Positions 43,331 through 56,190 of a DNA stretch of 64,000 nucleotides are shown here, one piece after another. The notes below the pieces were generated by a model. That model did not search any database. It was not told the DNA's origin and was given only the letters and a program-made list of their open reading frames with translations. The position numbers were made by a program, and so were the translations under genes. How positions within the stretch are numbered: the stretch's first letter is position 1; the number at the start of each line of letters is the position of its first letter. This DNA is from Talinum fruticosum (Eukaryota > Streptophyta > Magnoliopsida > Caryophyllales > Talinaceae): positions 1,550,001 through 1,614,000 of the forward strand of contig JAITYX010000102.1 in assembly GCA_021018815.1 (NCBI GenBank), in the 5' to 3' direction.

Positions 43331-46300
43331 GTTAGAGGAAGTGAGAAGGGTTAGTTTGTCTCTGTTTTGCAGGTTACTCGAAAAGATCAAAAGGACATTG
43401 GTACCTTGACAATGGATGCTCACGCCATATGTTAGGAGACTCGGGACTCTTTTCCGAGTTAGAAGAGTACAAAGGAGGAAAAATCACTTTTGGAGATAAC
43501 AGCAAAGGCAAGATAATTGGGATAGGCAAGATTGGAAAGGGAAGCAATCTGCTCGGACCAATTTACCTTGTCAAGGGGTTAAAGTATAACATGCTTAGCA
43601 TCTCTCAACTGTGCGATAAAGGTCAAGAGGTAAGATTCACTCAAACCAACTATTACATTTCCGATGACACTACCAAGGAGATCAAACTTGTAGGTAAGAG
43701 ATCAGGTAACACTTATATTATTCCTCTCTCTAACCCTAGTCAAAATCTATCTTGTTTAAAAACATTACTTCATGATGACTCATGGAAATGGCATCATATA
43801 TTAGGCCATGTTAGCATGCATACTATTAAGAAATTGGCATCTTATGGTTTAGTCGAAGATTGCCCAATTGTGCCTTCAAGAAAGACAAAGTTTGTGAAGC
43901 CTCGCACAAGAGGGAAACAAGTCAGATCATCATTCAAATCCTCGAAGATAGTTTCCACATCCAAAGTGCTTGAACTGCTACATATGGACTTATGTGGTGA
44001 AATCCTCGTTAAGAGCCTCGGAGGTAAATCATATGTACTTGTTATCATTAATGATTACTCACGATTTACCTGGGTGTGTTTTCTCAAGCACAAAAATGAA
44101 GCATTCAAGGAGTTCAGCAAGCTCTGCAGAAAAATCCAAGTTGAGTCTCGGACTCGGATCCAGAGAATTCGAACCGACCATGGAAGGGAGTTCGACTACT
44201 CGGAATTCTCTTGAGTTTTGCGACAAGAATGGTATCTCTCACAACTTCTCAGCACCAAGAACTCCTCAACAGAATGGAGTAGTGGAGAGAAAGAACAGAA
44301 CTCTTGAAGAAATAGCTAGGACAATGATGATTGAGCACAATCTACCCTACTATTTCGGGCCGAGGCAATCAACACAACCAACTACACGTTGAACAGCATG
44401 CCTCATCGGACCCATTCTAAAGAAAACACCTTATGAGCTCTACAAAGGGAAGAAACCTAATATTTCTTATTTCAAACCCTTTGGATGTAAGTGTTTCATT
44501 CATAACAATGGTAAGGATCACTCGACCAAGTTTGATGCTCTGGTCGGATGAAAGTATTTTTCTAGGTTACTCATCTATTAGTAAGGCTTATCGCATTTTC
44601 AATAAGAGAACTAACAAAGTGGAAGAAAGTATCCACGTTGTGTTTGATGAGATTGAACAGGAAAAACCCAGCTAATTATCATTCTCGGATCCGAAGCTCA
44701 GCAGAGAAGATGATAATAAACCGAGTCTATCAGGACTCAAACCCAACCAGCTCGAGATTGAAGCAACTCGAATAATATGACTCGAACGAGACAACTCAAG
44801 AACCAGCTCGTAATGATGAAGGACAAACCGATGAACAAGTCCACTCGTAACAAACTTCCGAAGGTCAACCAATTCAGCCTACAAATCTGGTGAACCGGAG
44901 GACAGGTAGAGCATTCAAATATGCTTCTAGTCATCCACTAGAAAACATATTATCCGATATCAACAAGTGGGGTAAGAACTCGTTCCTCTCTTCAGAATCT
45001 ATGTGCATTCACTGCATTCATTTCATTAACTCGAACCCAAAAATGCACTAGAGGCCCTAAATGAACCTGAATGGGTAGAGGCCATGCAAGAGGAACTCAA
45101 TCAATTCGAAAGAAACCAAGTCCGGACTCGACCAAACGACCTTCCGACCACCCAATCATAGGAACCAAATGGGTTTTCAAGAACCAATTGGATGAAGGTG
45201 GGTTAATAGTCGAAACAAAGCTAGACTTGTGGCTCAAGGTTGCAATCGGAAGAAGGGATTAACTGTGGGGAAACCTTTGCACTCGTTGCTGAATTGAAGC
45301 CATTAGAATCCTGTTGGCATTTGCATCTAGCATGAATCTCAAGTTATATCAAATGGATGTTAAGTTTGCTTTTCTCAATGGTTTCAAAGAAGAGGAAGTC
45401 TATGTTGAGCAGCCCCTGGTTTTGAAAACTCAAAATTTCCAAATCATGTTTTTAAAGTTCAAAAAGCTCTTTATGGTCTTAAACAAGCTCCCGGAGCTTG
45501 GTATGAAAGACTCGAGCAATTTCTTAGCTCAAAATGATTTTAGAAGAGGTCAGATCGACAAGACTCTCTTCATAAAAACCAAAGGGAAAGATTTCCTTAT
45601 CGCTCGTATATATGTCGATGATATAATTTTTGGAGCTACTAATGAAATTCCGTGTCGAGACTTTTCTAAGTTAATGAGACAGAATTCCAAATGAGTATGA
45701 TGAGAGAACTCAATTTCTTCCTTGGTCTACAAATCAAGCAAGACAAAGATGGAATCTATGTCCATCAATCAAAGTACACCAAGGAGCTGCTGAAAAATAT
45801 AAACTCCAAGATGCAAAGCACGCAGCCTACACCTATGAGCAAGCAGAGATAAAACTTGACTCAGACGAGAAAGGTAAAGCAATAGATCGAAACTCTATTG
45901 AGGTATGATTGGATCTTTAATATATCTTACTTCGAGTAGACCGGACATAATGTTTAGTGTCTGTCTATGTGCAAGATTTCAAGCTAATCCAAAAGAATCA
46001 CATCTCACTGCGGTGAAGAGAATATTTAGATATCTTGCAGGGACTCGGAATTTAGGTCTCGTGGTACTCAAGAGACTCAAAACCGACTCTCAGTGGATAC
46101 TCGGATGCTGATTACGCTGGATACAAGGTTGATAGAAAGAGTACTTCAGGAGCTTGCCAATTTCTGGGTCAATCTTTAATATCTTGGCACTCAAAGAAGC
46201 AAAACTCAGTAGCTCTATCAACTACCGAGGCTGAGTATATTGCAGCTGGAGCTTGCTCGCGCTTAGATCTTATGGATAAAGCATCACTTGAGAGATCTTG

Positions 46301-46552
46301 GAGTTTCTTTCAAATCGGTTCCAATCAAGTGTGACAATCGAGTGCAATTAGCATCACCAAAAATCTAGTTTAGCACTCAAAGACAAAGCACATTAAGGTC
46401 GGTATCATTTCTTAAGAGACCATTCTGAGAAAGGTGATATTGAACTCAATTTTATTCCTACCAATCTTCAACTAGTTGATATCTTTACTAAGCCTCTTGG
46501 TGAGGATCAGTTTTGTTTTATTAGGAATGAGCTTGGTATGATAAATACATAA
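43331..46552 (+). pseudogene. SIRE-A pol: protease, integrase, RT, RNase H
   Basis: The protease core is WYLDNGCSRHM (43402-43434; the usual DSG is DNG). Gag-pre-integrase has WHHILGHVSMHTIKKL, but the following CX2C is lost (KFVKPRTRGKQ). The integrase core has HMDLCGE, NDYSRFTW and RTDHGREFDY in a 261-codon open frame to 44214; then a frame slip, PQQNGVVERKNRTLEEIART and GYSSISKAYR. RT begins at ALNEPEWVEAMQEELNQFER and has LYQMDVKFAFLNG and the intact catalytic YVDDIIFGA (about 45612-45638). RNase H carries YSDADYAGY and TTEAEYIAA, and pol ends ELGMINT at 46552. I count at least six frame changes or stops. The gene would have made the enzymes for cDNA synthesis and insertion. Confidence 0.88.
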
Positions 46553-46944
46553 TTATGTGCTTTCTATGTGAAAATCTCATTACATGATTATGTGTTATGT
46601 GTTTGCAACTCGTTGATAACCATTCGTTCAGCTTGACTTAGTGATAACCGAGCCGATAGTTATTATATGCTTCCAGCTTCGAGTCACTCGAAACTTAACC
46701 GAGTCGACTCGGACGTTGAGGAAAATGGACGTCAATTCTCTCGAAATCATCTCTAGATAAGTGGAGAATTTCAGATTTTATTTTCAAAATCTTCTTCTAC
46801 CTCTCTCGCACTATGATCGGACAACTAGCCGTTGGGAGACAACCGCTAAAATTCTAACCGTTGAAGAAAGGAAACGTCACACCGGTCTCGAGGTGATCGA
46901 TGAAAGAGCCGAGTCGAACGGATATCGAAGGACGATTATTTTCC

Positions 46945-46952
46945 TATAAATA
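46945..46952 (+). promoter_or_regulatory. TATA-like box before the SIRE-A extra ORF
   Basis: TATAAATA in TTCCTATAAATAATGAC, about 250 bases before the ATG at 47198. A CT-rich leader follows. The equivalent position in SIRE-B (52631-52624, minus) also has TATAAATA, which suggests the box is kept within the family. Confidence 0.5.
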
Positions 46953-47197
46953 ATGACTATTCTCCTTCATTTCGTTACTTTCCTTTTGGCTTACTCTCTC
47001 TCTCGAAATCAAAACTTCGCGCACAAGCTCTTTGCGTCTACAGCGACTTCGGTAATTTCAAGCTTTGTGAAGATCATCTCAAGTAAGCTCACTCGCTCTC
47101 AACTCTTTCTTCTACTCCTTTATTTTTTTCTTACTCTCTTCGAGTTCTTCTTTCCTCATCCTTCTCAAGCCTTCCTACTCTCTCTTTTTCTTCAAAG

Positions 47198-48819
47198 ATG
47201 ACAAAAAGAGGTTCTCACCTCGACTTTCTCGGCTCCTCTACAAAGAAGCCTCGCACAAAAAGCTAATAAGCCCCTTCCACTTCTAAACCTCTCGTCACCC
47301 AAGCATCTTGCGCTGGATGATAAGTTCTTCCCAACCACAAAATTTTCGTGGTTTCCTCACATCCAATCCACCGAGGTTTATAATTTTCTTTGTTTCAGCG
47401 AGTTCATATACCTCGAACTCGTATCCGAGTTTTACACTCATCTCACCAGCTTTGAAGGTGTTCTAACCTCCAAGGTTCGTAACATAACAGTTCACATAAA
47501 CACTTCCCTTCTCCATCGTCTCGTTGAAGGTCTCTTCTCTCTTCTTGAACAGCAATCCAATTCCGTTCACTAAGGTCGCCGACGATTTCTTTGAAAAGTA
47601 TGCTAAAGAGTTCCCCGGGTCACGCAAAAATTTTTCTGTGACTCAGCTAAGGTCAAAGCACGCCTTTTGTGTTTCTTGCCGATAAGAACCTTCTTCTCTC
47701 AACACTCTAGCAAGGAGAACCCCAACTCTAAGCACGTCAAAGCTCTTTTTGACATTCTCGAGGGCTACGAAGTAGACCTCTTTCCCTCCATAATTGAGCA
47801 AATGGCAACCGTGCTCGCTCAACTCCAAAATAAGAAGAACACCCCTCTTCCTTTCGGTGCTCTTCTCACCCTTGTTTTCAAACAATTTAAAGTTCCTCTT
47901 CCCTCGGACCCAAACGCTGTTTCGAGCCTGCCGTTGTTGTCGGCAAAAAGGAACTTCAGGGGTATGGATACCAGGAGACCCAACCTGGTATCCGGGTACA
48001 TAGCTCGAGCTGAGGCCATCTTCTTCGCCTCGGACTAAGAAAGATGCCCCCTTTCACTTCCCGCCCCACCTGGTGGTGCTTCCACCTCAGGTGCTTCTAA
48101 GTCTCTCTCTTCCATTTTGTCCTCGGCCTTCATGGACAAAATCAGCTCTATGTCCTTAGAATTCAAGGACATACTCCGGTCATTCAAGACTGTCTTTCGC
48201 CTATGACCATAAACCGTAAAACGGCCCAGCCTCAAATCCGAGAGCAAGCAGGACTCTGCTCATTGAGATGAAGGCCCTAGTGAAGGAGCCGAGGGAGCTG
48301 ATAGAGCTTCTTCAGGAGAGACGGTCCAAGGTAGCTCAGGACCAAGGCGACTCGGACACATCCGAAGAGTCCTCGAGCCCGGCCAAGACCTCCCGAGTAG
48401 AGGCAACGATGAAGAAGAAGATCAAGAAGAAGCAGAAGCCGAGGAGCTCGCGGCTAAGGCAGCTCCTTCCGGCCAAGGGGAGGAACAAAAGGAAGAACAA
48501 GGAGCAACAACTGAGGGTCTAAGTGCTCCTAAAACTAAACCGGAAGTGATCAGCTCGGACAGTACGTCCGAGTGGGTCAAAAGACCTTGCTGCACAAGGA
48601 CAATCCGTAGCGGGTCGACTTAGCAGACCCCTCCAGCTGACGAGTTCCAACAGGATGAACCTCTGGATCCCCTCGTTCGGGTCGGCCACTCGGAACCGAG
48701 CCTTTGCCAGAGATCCTCGTCCTCTCTCCGCCGCGCTCAAGCACATCGTCAAGATCCTATCGGCGCGGCGCTCCACTCGTCCTTCCTCTTCCACTCGGAC
48801 AAACCCATCCCCTTCTTAA
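47198..48819 (+). pseudogene. SIRE-A extra (env-position) ORF, Transposase_32-like
   Basis: It starts MTKRGSHLDFLGSSTKKPRT with stops after 24 codons. Homology resumes in another frame with KHLALDDKFFPTTKFSWFPH, then LELVSEFYTHLTSFEGVLTS and KVRNITVHINTSLLHRLV. The L-V-EFY-x-L / V-R-x-I-x-x-x-IN order resembles the plant Transposase_32 domain. An open frame (47667-48038) then has LPFGALLTLVFKQFKVPLPS, which fits the end of that domain (LPYGMLLT..F..F.V.L). The tail is charged (Ser, Lys, Glu; 48268-48522) and ends STRTNPSPS. No signal peptide, and no clear transmembrane segment in the readable frames, so the label env is only positional. D and B carry relatives. Confidence 0.65.
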
Positions 48820-49291
48820 TTTCTTCAACTTTTATTTACAATTTTTTTCTTTTTTTTTTTTGTCCGGACATCAAACTTGTACTTCTTGTATTCTTCCCAT
48901 TCTTTTTGTTTTTTTGCTGAAAGGCAAGGGGGAGAATAGATAGAAAATTTGTTGTCTTGTCTAGGGAGTGTCTCTCTCTCACACTCTATACATATTTTCT
49001 TTCAATTCAATGAACTTATGCATTTTGTTCCAATTCTCTGAGTACAATGATAAATGCAAGCATTTACGAGTTTCCATCTTATATGTTCTCTTACTTAGCA
49101 TCATCTCTACAATAAATGCTTTTCATTGATAATTGCTTGAGTATCTATTTTGTTTTTTCATGTTCTAATACTTCAGTATGCTCTAATTTAGTTTACGCTA
49201 TGCAACCTTGCCTTACTTTTTGCGTAAAGTCTACAAAAATAGATCTATATCACTAACAAAGTTTCTGTCTAAGTATGGAATGCCTTTCATC
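48820..49291 (+). other. SIRE-A 3' UTR
   Basis: AT-rich spacer between the extra ORF and PPT, with a T-run (48842-48860). No gene. Confidence 0.6.
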
Positions 49292-49304
49292 AAAAAGGGG
49301 AGAT
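49292..49304 (+). other. Polypurine tract of SIRE-A
   Basis: AAAAAGGGGAGAT immediately before TGAAGACTTAG. Confidence 0.85.
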
Positions 49305-50891
49305 TGAAGACTTAGACTTTACACCTCACTTTTCCGAGTTGTATCAAGGGAATCAGGTATAAGTTTTTCTCACTTATAAAGTTTTGATTCCAAGTCATTC
49401 CCTATGCCTTAGAAACTTTTTCGAGTGATACAGATCTCTAACTGTTATAGAAATTATTTCATGTATTTATGCATGACTCGTGTGACTCAGAAAGCATATC
49501 TACACTCACTATGTTACACTCGGTTCCGAGTCACTCATCACTTAGAATTATCGCATGTTCAAACGCCAGTATTCGTATAACCAAACTCGGGATCGACTTT
49601 ATATTACAGGTCTTATTCTGTAAGAGTCGGGGCTTCTAGTTTGAATCATGCTCAGTGTAGATCAAGTTTATTCCCCCGATATTCTTTAGTTAACTTGATT
49701 CTCTTTTAGATCGACTCGGATGGAATTTTGAGTATCATGAATATTGGACTCGTAAAATTCCATTCCTTTTCCGACCCGTATAATTAGTCACTTAATTATC
49801 TTAATTATATCATTATCTCGTGTCTAATCTTGGACCAAAGTATTTTATACTTTGAGAACCAAATTGTTTTACTTTTGTAGGTGATTCAAACGAGGCTATC
49901 CTAAATTTGAATTACAAAAGTAACCGGCTTCAAAACATCAAATCACCAAGCAGACAAGGCTTTTCCACCTCTCGCCCTAGCCCCAAACACTCGTGTCGGG
50001 GTTGTTTGTTTCCGAAATGGAAATCTGCAACACTAAGCTCATCGGTGGTTTCCACCTTACTTTTGAAGACACCGCTAGTGGTTTTAGGCACTTCCAAGGG
50101 AGTCAAGAGCCGTTGTCTAACGTTCAAATTTCAACGGATATTTTCTCGAGTGACTCGGAAAATCCTACACAACGGTCATAAAGGAACTTCCAGTCGGAAG
50201 ATGGACACAACAGCTAAGCTGCTTGGTCATCTATAAATAGAAGCCAAATCTTAAGACTTGAAGATTGTTGAACCAATTGTAAAAATACATACTTGATTAA
50301 AAGTCATTGTATTCATTCTCAATCTTCTACTTACAACTCCAATTCGGTATTTCCTTATATTCCGAGTTGTAAGGTCTTGTACTCGATTACAAACTCTCTT
50401 CTTACTCTCTAAGTAAGGTCCCTTGACTGAGCTGTAAAGGTTAACTCAGCTCGGTTGTCCCTAGCTATAAGGGTTATCTCAGCTAGGAAGTACTAGATCG
50501 GATAAAGGAATTTCGAATCTAGGAAAAACTTGTAAGGAGTTGTCTACGGGAGCAACTCAGGTTGAGTCGATCTACTATATTTTGTGGATTCAAAATAGTG
50601 GATTTGACTTCGTGCTTGGATTAGCACGGTCCGTGGTTTTCTGCCCCAGGAGGGTTTCCACGTACTTTACGTGTTACCGGTTTTCGAGTACATTCTTGAC
50701 TCAGATTGTTTACTTGTTCAATCGACTCGCTTCTATATTCTTTACTGATTTCGAGTCAGGTCTTTTCGAGTCGATCCATGATTCCAACTCTACTCGGACG
50801 AATTTATTCTTTAATCGGAAGCAAATTTCATCATCACCCTATTCACCCGCCCCCTCTAGGGTGACTTTGTCTCTCCAAGAGCTAACTTTCA
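49305..50891 (+). mobile_element. SIRE-A 3' LTR
   Basis: It begins TGAAGACTTAG and ends AGCTAACTTTCA; TATA box at 50232-50239. It retains a segment at about 50397-50484 that is missing from the 5' LTR but present in the SIRE-D LTR. 1587 bases. Confidence 0.9.
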
Positions 50892-50896
50892 TAGTC
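50892..50896 (+). repeat. Target site duplication of SIRE-A (right), TAGTC
   Basis: Identical to 39982-39986. Confidence 0.9.
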
Positions 50897-52465
50897 CCTT
50901 TAAAGCATACAACTATCCCTCCCCTATGCATTTCATAAAAAAAAAAATTAAATGGGGCAGGAGGAAGTAGAATGTAGGAGAAAAGAAAAAGAACTAAAAA
51001 TAAATCAAGAGGGGAGTAGAACAGTCTGATTAGAGGAAGATAATTGGGGTGCTATTCGCCATAAAGATGAAAGGAACTTCCTGGTTGCATAGATGGTAAC
51101 CGAGAGGTAGCAGCAAAGAGGTTGTAGTGTGAGCTGGCTAAACTCTCCTGCGATGAATAAGGGGCTACTATTCCTCTCTTCCACTTGTGAGCCTTGAGAC
51201 CGAAGAGGCTGAATGGGCTATGGAGATTGAGGAGCTTCATATTGGCCAACTTATTTTTCTCCTTTTACTTCCTCTTCTTCCTCTTAATCTAATTCCTCTT
51301 CTACTTCCCCTGGTGCTCTTAAAGAAGCTTTATCTACTCTTCTTGCCTTTGGATGACCTCCTTAAGCTCATTAATCGAGTCGACTCTAATAAATTTTCCT
51401 CTAAATCATTATTTATAGTTGGGTCGAATTGGCATAATGGCATGGAATAGACCATTGTAACTCTTTGGCTAGAGCGAGCAAATTGAGAAGCCACCTTTTA
51501 AGGATTTGAACGGAAGGGGTTGATTGAGGTGACGGACCATCTGCCAAAAGAAAAGGTCTTGGCTGCTCTTCGTGGGTGGAGAGGGAGGTGGAGGAATCTC
51601 GGACAAGTGAATCCGGACACCGGTGCGGTTTCCTTGTATCTAAGGTTTAGAAGCTCATTTCGCCAACAGAAATTGCTAGCTTTAGAAATGTTTTGAGATT
51701 CTTAGGGAGTGGGACCTCAAAATGAGTAAAGATTTTTGAAAGACGGGCTCCAAAAGGAAGAGGGGATTTCTTTTAACCTAGGGGAACAAAAGTGATTTGC
51801 TCGAGAATATGAGGGAAGAGGTCAACCTCATACTCTTCAAGAATGTCAAATAAGACCTTGAGAACTCTGCTATTAGGATTCTACTTTGAGGGATAAAAAG
51901 AGAACACCGTTCTCATGAGGAAGAAATAGAGAAGTGTGAGCTCAAACTTCAACTATGTCACGTAAAAGTTTTTGCGAGCCTTTAGAGGAGGTCGAGCACA
52001 TTTCGAAAGAATTCCTCGGATAGTTCAACAAAAGGAATTGGATTAGTATCCAAAAATAAACATTGAATATTGAAGAGCATGTGGAGGATATGAAGGTTCA
52101 CGATAATTCATTTACCTTGAACAGAAGAGTAAATAACATTGTCCTTGATGGTCGATTCGGATAAATTTCCGAGAGTAAATGCAGGTAGATATAATCGCAA
52201 TGAATGAGAGGTAGTTGAAGAAACCTGTTTTCTTGAGTTTTTCATCCCAAGATAATTTAGTGGATAGAAACAATTTTGGTGGTTGAACCTCCTTCAATGG
52301 TTGCACCTCTCTTCGAAGGTGTGTTTAAGATCTTCGAAGGCTAAACCTTTGCCTTTCAAGATTTATTTTTATGGTTCGAATAATGAGAAGGCTGATTGGC
52401 TCACGTAGAAGTTCTAGCCTTTTTGTGGCTGAACCTCTTTCAATGGCTACACCTCTCTTTAGCAT
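50897..52465 (-). pseudogene. SIRE-B extra (env-position) ORF, broken
   Basis: The minus-strand ATG at 52465 opens MLKRGVAIERGSATKRLELL, parallel to the starts in A and D. Further pieces include PPKLFLSTKLSWDEKLKK (52270 region), matching SSTKLSW in D. A C-terminal piece at 51249-51052 has HKWKRGIVAPYSSQESL. Many stops. Its 3' end is cut off from the PPT by SIRE-A. Function unknown; see the A copy for the domain reasoning. Confidence 0.55.
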
Positions 52466-52623
52466 ATCAAAAAATATGAAACGAGAGAAACCGAGAGAAT
52501 TAGAGGTAAAAGAGATGAAAAACAGTGAGATGAATGGTAGAGGTGAGTGTCCGAGTATGATGAGTGGATGAGTCCGAGCAAGAGCAAGAATTGTAAAGTG
52601 AACGAATGAGAATGAACAAGTGA

Positions 52624-52631
52624 TATTTATA
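52624..52631 (-). promoter_or_regulatory. TATA-like box before the SIRE-B extra ORF
   Basis: TATAAATA on the minus strand (CTATAAATATC), about 160 bases before the ORF start. Confidence 0.45.
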
Positions 52632-53039
52632 GATAAATGCTCTCAACTGATAGAAACCATAACCGACCCAATTTTCAAAGTTACGGCTAGTTGAACCGTT
52701 TGGCATTCTAGTATCTCTCAACAGTTATCTTTTGAAACCGCTTTCCAGCAGCTAGTCTCCCGATTCTGCGCGTGCCAAAAGAGAGAGAGAGAAAAAAATT
52801 TGAAAACTTTTCTAAGATTCCCTATTAAATTAAAGATGATCCCATAAGTTTGATGTCCATTTTCTCTTAACTAAATATGACTCAAGTAAACTATCCGAGT
52901 TGCTCATAATACACTCGATTACATAAAACTAGAGCACAATTTCATGAAGTATCAATGAAACTACCTGTTATTCTTAATATGCTTAATGAAAACACGTATA
53001 AGCAAGATGAATTCATAGTAAAACATACAATAAAGCATA

Positions 53040-56000
53040 TATTCGGGCATTCAACATACGAAGTTCATTTATAATAAAGCATAATTGTTCCTCACTTAGT
53101 GGTTTAGTGAAAATATCGAGCAACTGGAGCTTAGTTAAAATAAATTCAAGTTCAATATCACCTTGTTTAGAATGGTCTCTCGGAAAGTGATATCCGACCT
53201 TAATGTGCTTCGTCTTTGAATGCGGAATTAGGTTCTTTGTGATACTAATAGCACTTTGTTATTGCACTTGATAAGAATTGTTGTAAACGTCAATCCCAAA
53301 TCTTGAGATATTTCTTAATCCATAGTAACCGAGCATAGCAAAATCCTCGCTACTATTTATATAGCCTCAATTGTTGATAAGGCGACATAATTTTTCTTTT
53401 TTAAGTTCGAGGAGATGAGTGAGTGACCCGGAAATTTGCATGCTTCGAAGCACTCTTCCTATCAACCTTGTAGCCAACATAATCAGCGTCCGAGTAACCA
53501 ATGAGGGTCAAACATGAGTTTTTTGAGTACCGGAGACCTAGTGTGTGAGTTCCTGCATGATATCTAAAATTCTCTTCACCACAATATAAGATGTGATTCT
53601 TTTAGATTAGCTTGAAATCTTGTACATAGACAGACACTAAACATAATATTTGTTTCGCCATATGTAAGGTAGAGTAAAGATCCAATCATACCTTTGAATA
53701 GTTTCGATCTACTACCTTACCTTTCTCATCCGAGTCAAGTTTGGTACTGCTACCCATTGGAGTTTATGTTGGTTTAGTATCTTATAGCTTGTACTTCTTG
53801 AATAATTCCTTTACATACTTGGACTGATGGACATAGATTCCAATCTTGTCTTGCTTGGTTTGTAGTCCCGAAAAGAAATTAAGTTCTCCCATCATGCTCA
53901 TTTGAAATTCTTGTCTCAAAAGCTCAAAAAATTATATCATCCACAAATATCTAAATTATGAGAAAGTCATTCCCCTTGGTTTTTGTAAATAGATTTTTGT
54001 TAATCAACCCTCTTTTATGTCCATTTTCAACCAAGAAACTACTTAAGCTTTCGTACCAAGCTCTTGGAGCTTGTTTCAAACCATACAAAGCTTTTTGTAA
54101 TTTGAAAACATGATTGGGAAATTGAGAGTTTTTAAATCCAGGGGTTTGCTTTACATAAATTTCTTCTCAAAGATAACCATTTAAAAATGCATACTTAACA
54201 CCCACATAGTATAGCTTAATGTTCATGCTTGGATACAAATACTAAAAGAATTCCGATTGCCTCAATCCTAACAACAAGTACAAAAGTTTCACCATAATCT
54301 ATTCCTTCTTCTTGCTTATATCCCCGAGAAACTAGTATGGCCTTATTTCTGACTACCAAGCCTCCCTCATCTAGTTTGTTCTTAAATACCCATTTGGTTC
54401 CTATAACTAGGTGATCGGAAGTTTGCTTGGTCAAGGTCCAAACTTGATTTCTTTCAAATTATGAGAGCTCTTCTTACATGACCTCTATCCATTCAGGTTC
54501 AAGTAGTGCTTCTATTACATTTTTAGATTCAATTAATGAGATAAATGCTGAGAATGCATATAGATTATGCAAAAAGAATGAGTTCTTACCCCTGAGTTGA
54601 TGTCAAAAATGATATTCTTAGGTGGACGACTAAAGGCATACTTGAAAGCTTTACTCGACCTCCGGTTTACTTGGATTGGATGGTTGAGCCCTTGTTTCTT
54701 GAGTTGCCTGAGCTGGTTGTATCTCTACTTTTTCTCGTGCTACGGTTGTCCGAGCTGGTTCTTCAACTGGCCTTTCCGAGTGGACTCGGTTCTCTTATTT
54801 TCAATCATTATGAGCTCAGCTTCTACAATGGCGTCATCGTTTCTGTTATGCTTGAAATCTTAGAATATAGATTCACTTAACCTGCCATGATCAACTTTAT
54901 CAAAAATAATGTGGATACTTTCTTCCATTTTGTTAGTCCTTTTGTTGAAAATATAGTACGCTTTGCTATATGAAGAATTACCTAGAAAAATACCAGACAT
55001 GTGACCTTGCATCAAAAATAGTCAAATGATCCTTACAATTTTTATACACAAAGCACTTACAGCCAAATGGCTTGAAGCATGAAATGTTGGGCTTCTTTCC
55101 CATTAAAGCTCATATGGTGTTTTCTTCAAAAAAGGTAAATGAGGCATCTGCTGAGAGTGTAGTTTGCTTTGTTCGCTGCCTCGACCCATAAATAGTATGT
55201 AAGATCATTTTCAATCATTATTGTCCTTCCTATTTCTTAAATAGTTCTATTTTTCTCTACACTACTCCATTCTATTGATGATATCCGGGTGCTGAGAAGT
55301 TATGGGAGATACCGTTCTTGTAACGAAGTCTATAAATTCCGAGTAATTGAACTCCCTTCCATGGTAAGTTCGTCTTCTTCGATCCGAATCTCGGACTCTA
55401 CTTGAATTTTCCCGCAAACCTTGGGGAACTCTCTAAAGGCTTTGTTCTTATTCTTTAGAAACAAACTAAGGTAAATCATGAGAAATCATCAACAACGAGA
55501 AATACATATGATTTACCTCCTAAGTTTTACATAAGGATTTCATCACATAAATCCATATGAATCAATTCAAGCACGTTCAAGGTGGAAACAGTTTTAAGTG
55601 GCTTAAATGAGGATTGGACCTGTTTCATTTTGCTGCATGCATCACATATTTGATCTTTCTTAAAATTATAGTTAGGGAGTCCTCGGACTAATCCTTCTAA
55701 AGCAATTTTGTTAATGGTATGCAAACTAATATTAGGGAGTCCATGAATCATCATTAACAAAAGCTTTTAAACTTGAAAAATTTTGAGTAGAATTAGAAAG
55801 AGGAATAGTGTGAGTGTTACCCGATTTCGGACTAGAGAGCTTTATCTTGTTTAAAGTAGCATCAACTGAAGTAATTACTCTAAGTAAACCTTACCTCTTG
55901 ACCTGTATCACACATCCGAGAGATACTCAATATATTATATTTGAGCCCCTTGACAAGGTAGACCAGTCGATCGAGTTGTCACCATGACCAACTCTACCAA

Positions 56001-56190
56001 TCCCTAAAATATTGCCCTTGTTGTTATCTCTAAATGTGACTTTTCATCATTTCATCTTCTCTAGCTTAGAGACTAGTCTTCAAACTCTAAACATGTGTCT
56101 TGAGGAACCACTATCTACTAGTGATCTCTCTTTTCTCGTGTAGCCTGCAAGATAAAAACAAACCAACCCTTCTCACTTCCTTTTACAAAC
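53040..56190 (-). pseudogene. SIRE-B pol, broken
   Basis: Minus strand. The protease retains VDSGSSRHM (about 56135-56100). The pre-integrase segment is ISLHTINKIALEGLV, with an intact CX2C in QICDACSKMKQ. The integrase begins VLELIHMDLCDEIL (55570-55530), and its remaining motifs are scattered to about 55250. RT shows TKWVFKNKLDEGGLVVRN and GIDYGETF (54434-54216), then LQKALYGLKQAPRAWYESL (about 54100-54050), and the catalytic box reads FVDDII (about 53957-53940). RNase H shows IVARIL and YVALSTIEA. It ends with DIFTKPLSEEQLCFIINELR near 53070. Numerous frameshifts. Confidence 0.8.

Larger units (their letters stand above)
39987..50891 (+). mobile_element. SIRE-A: full-length SIRE/Maximus-type Ty1/copia retrotransposon
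   Basis: A complete structure: 5' LTR 39987-41492, PBS 41495-41506, gag from 41553, pol 43330-46552 (protease, integrase, RT, RNase H), an extra ORF 47198-48819 with its own TATA box, PPT 49292-49304, 3' LTR 49305-50891, and TAGTC duplications on both sides. The order integrase before RT makes it Ty1/copia. The long LTRs and the extra ORF after pol point to the SIRE/Maximus lineage. All ORFs carry frameshifts, so it is non-autonomous. It sits inside SIRE-B in opposite orientation. Confidence 0.93.

Noticed and set aside
46560..48900. A true retroviral envelope gene in the SIRE element
   Set aside because: The readable frames show no signal peptide, furin-like site or membrane anchor; the motif order fits a plant transposon-type domain better.
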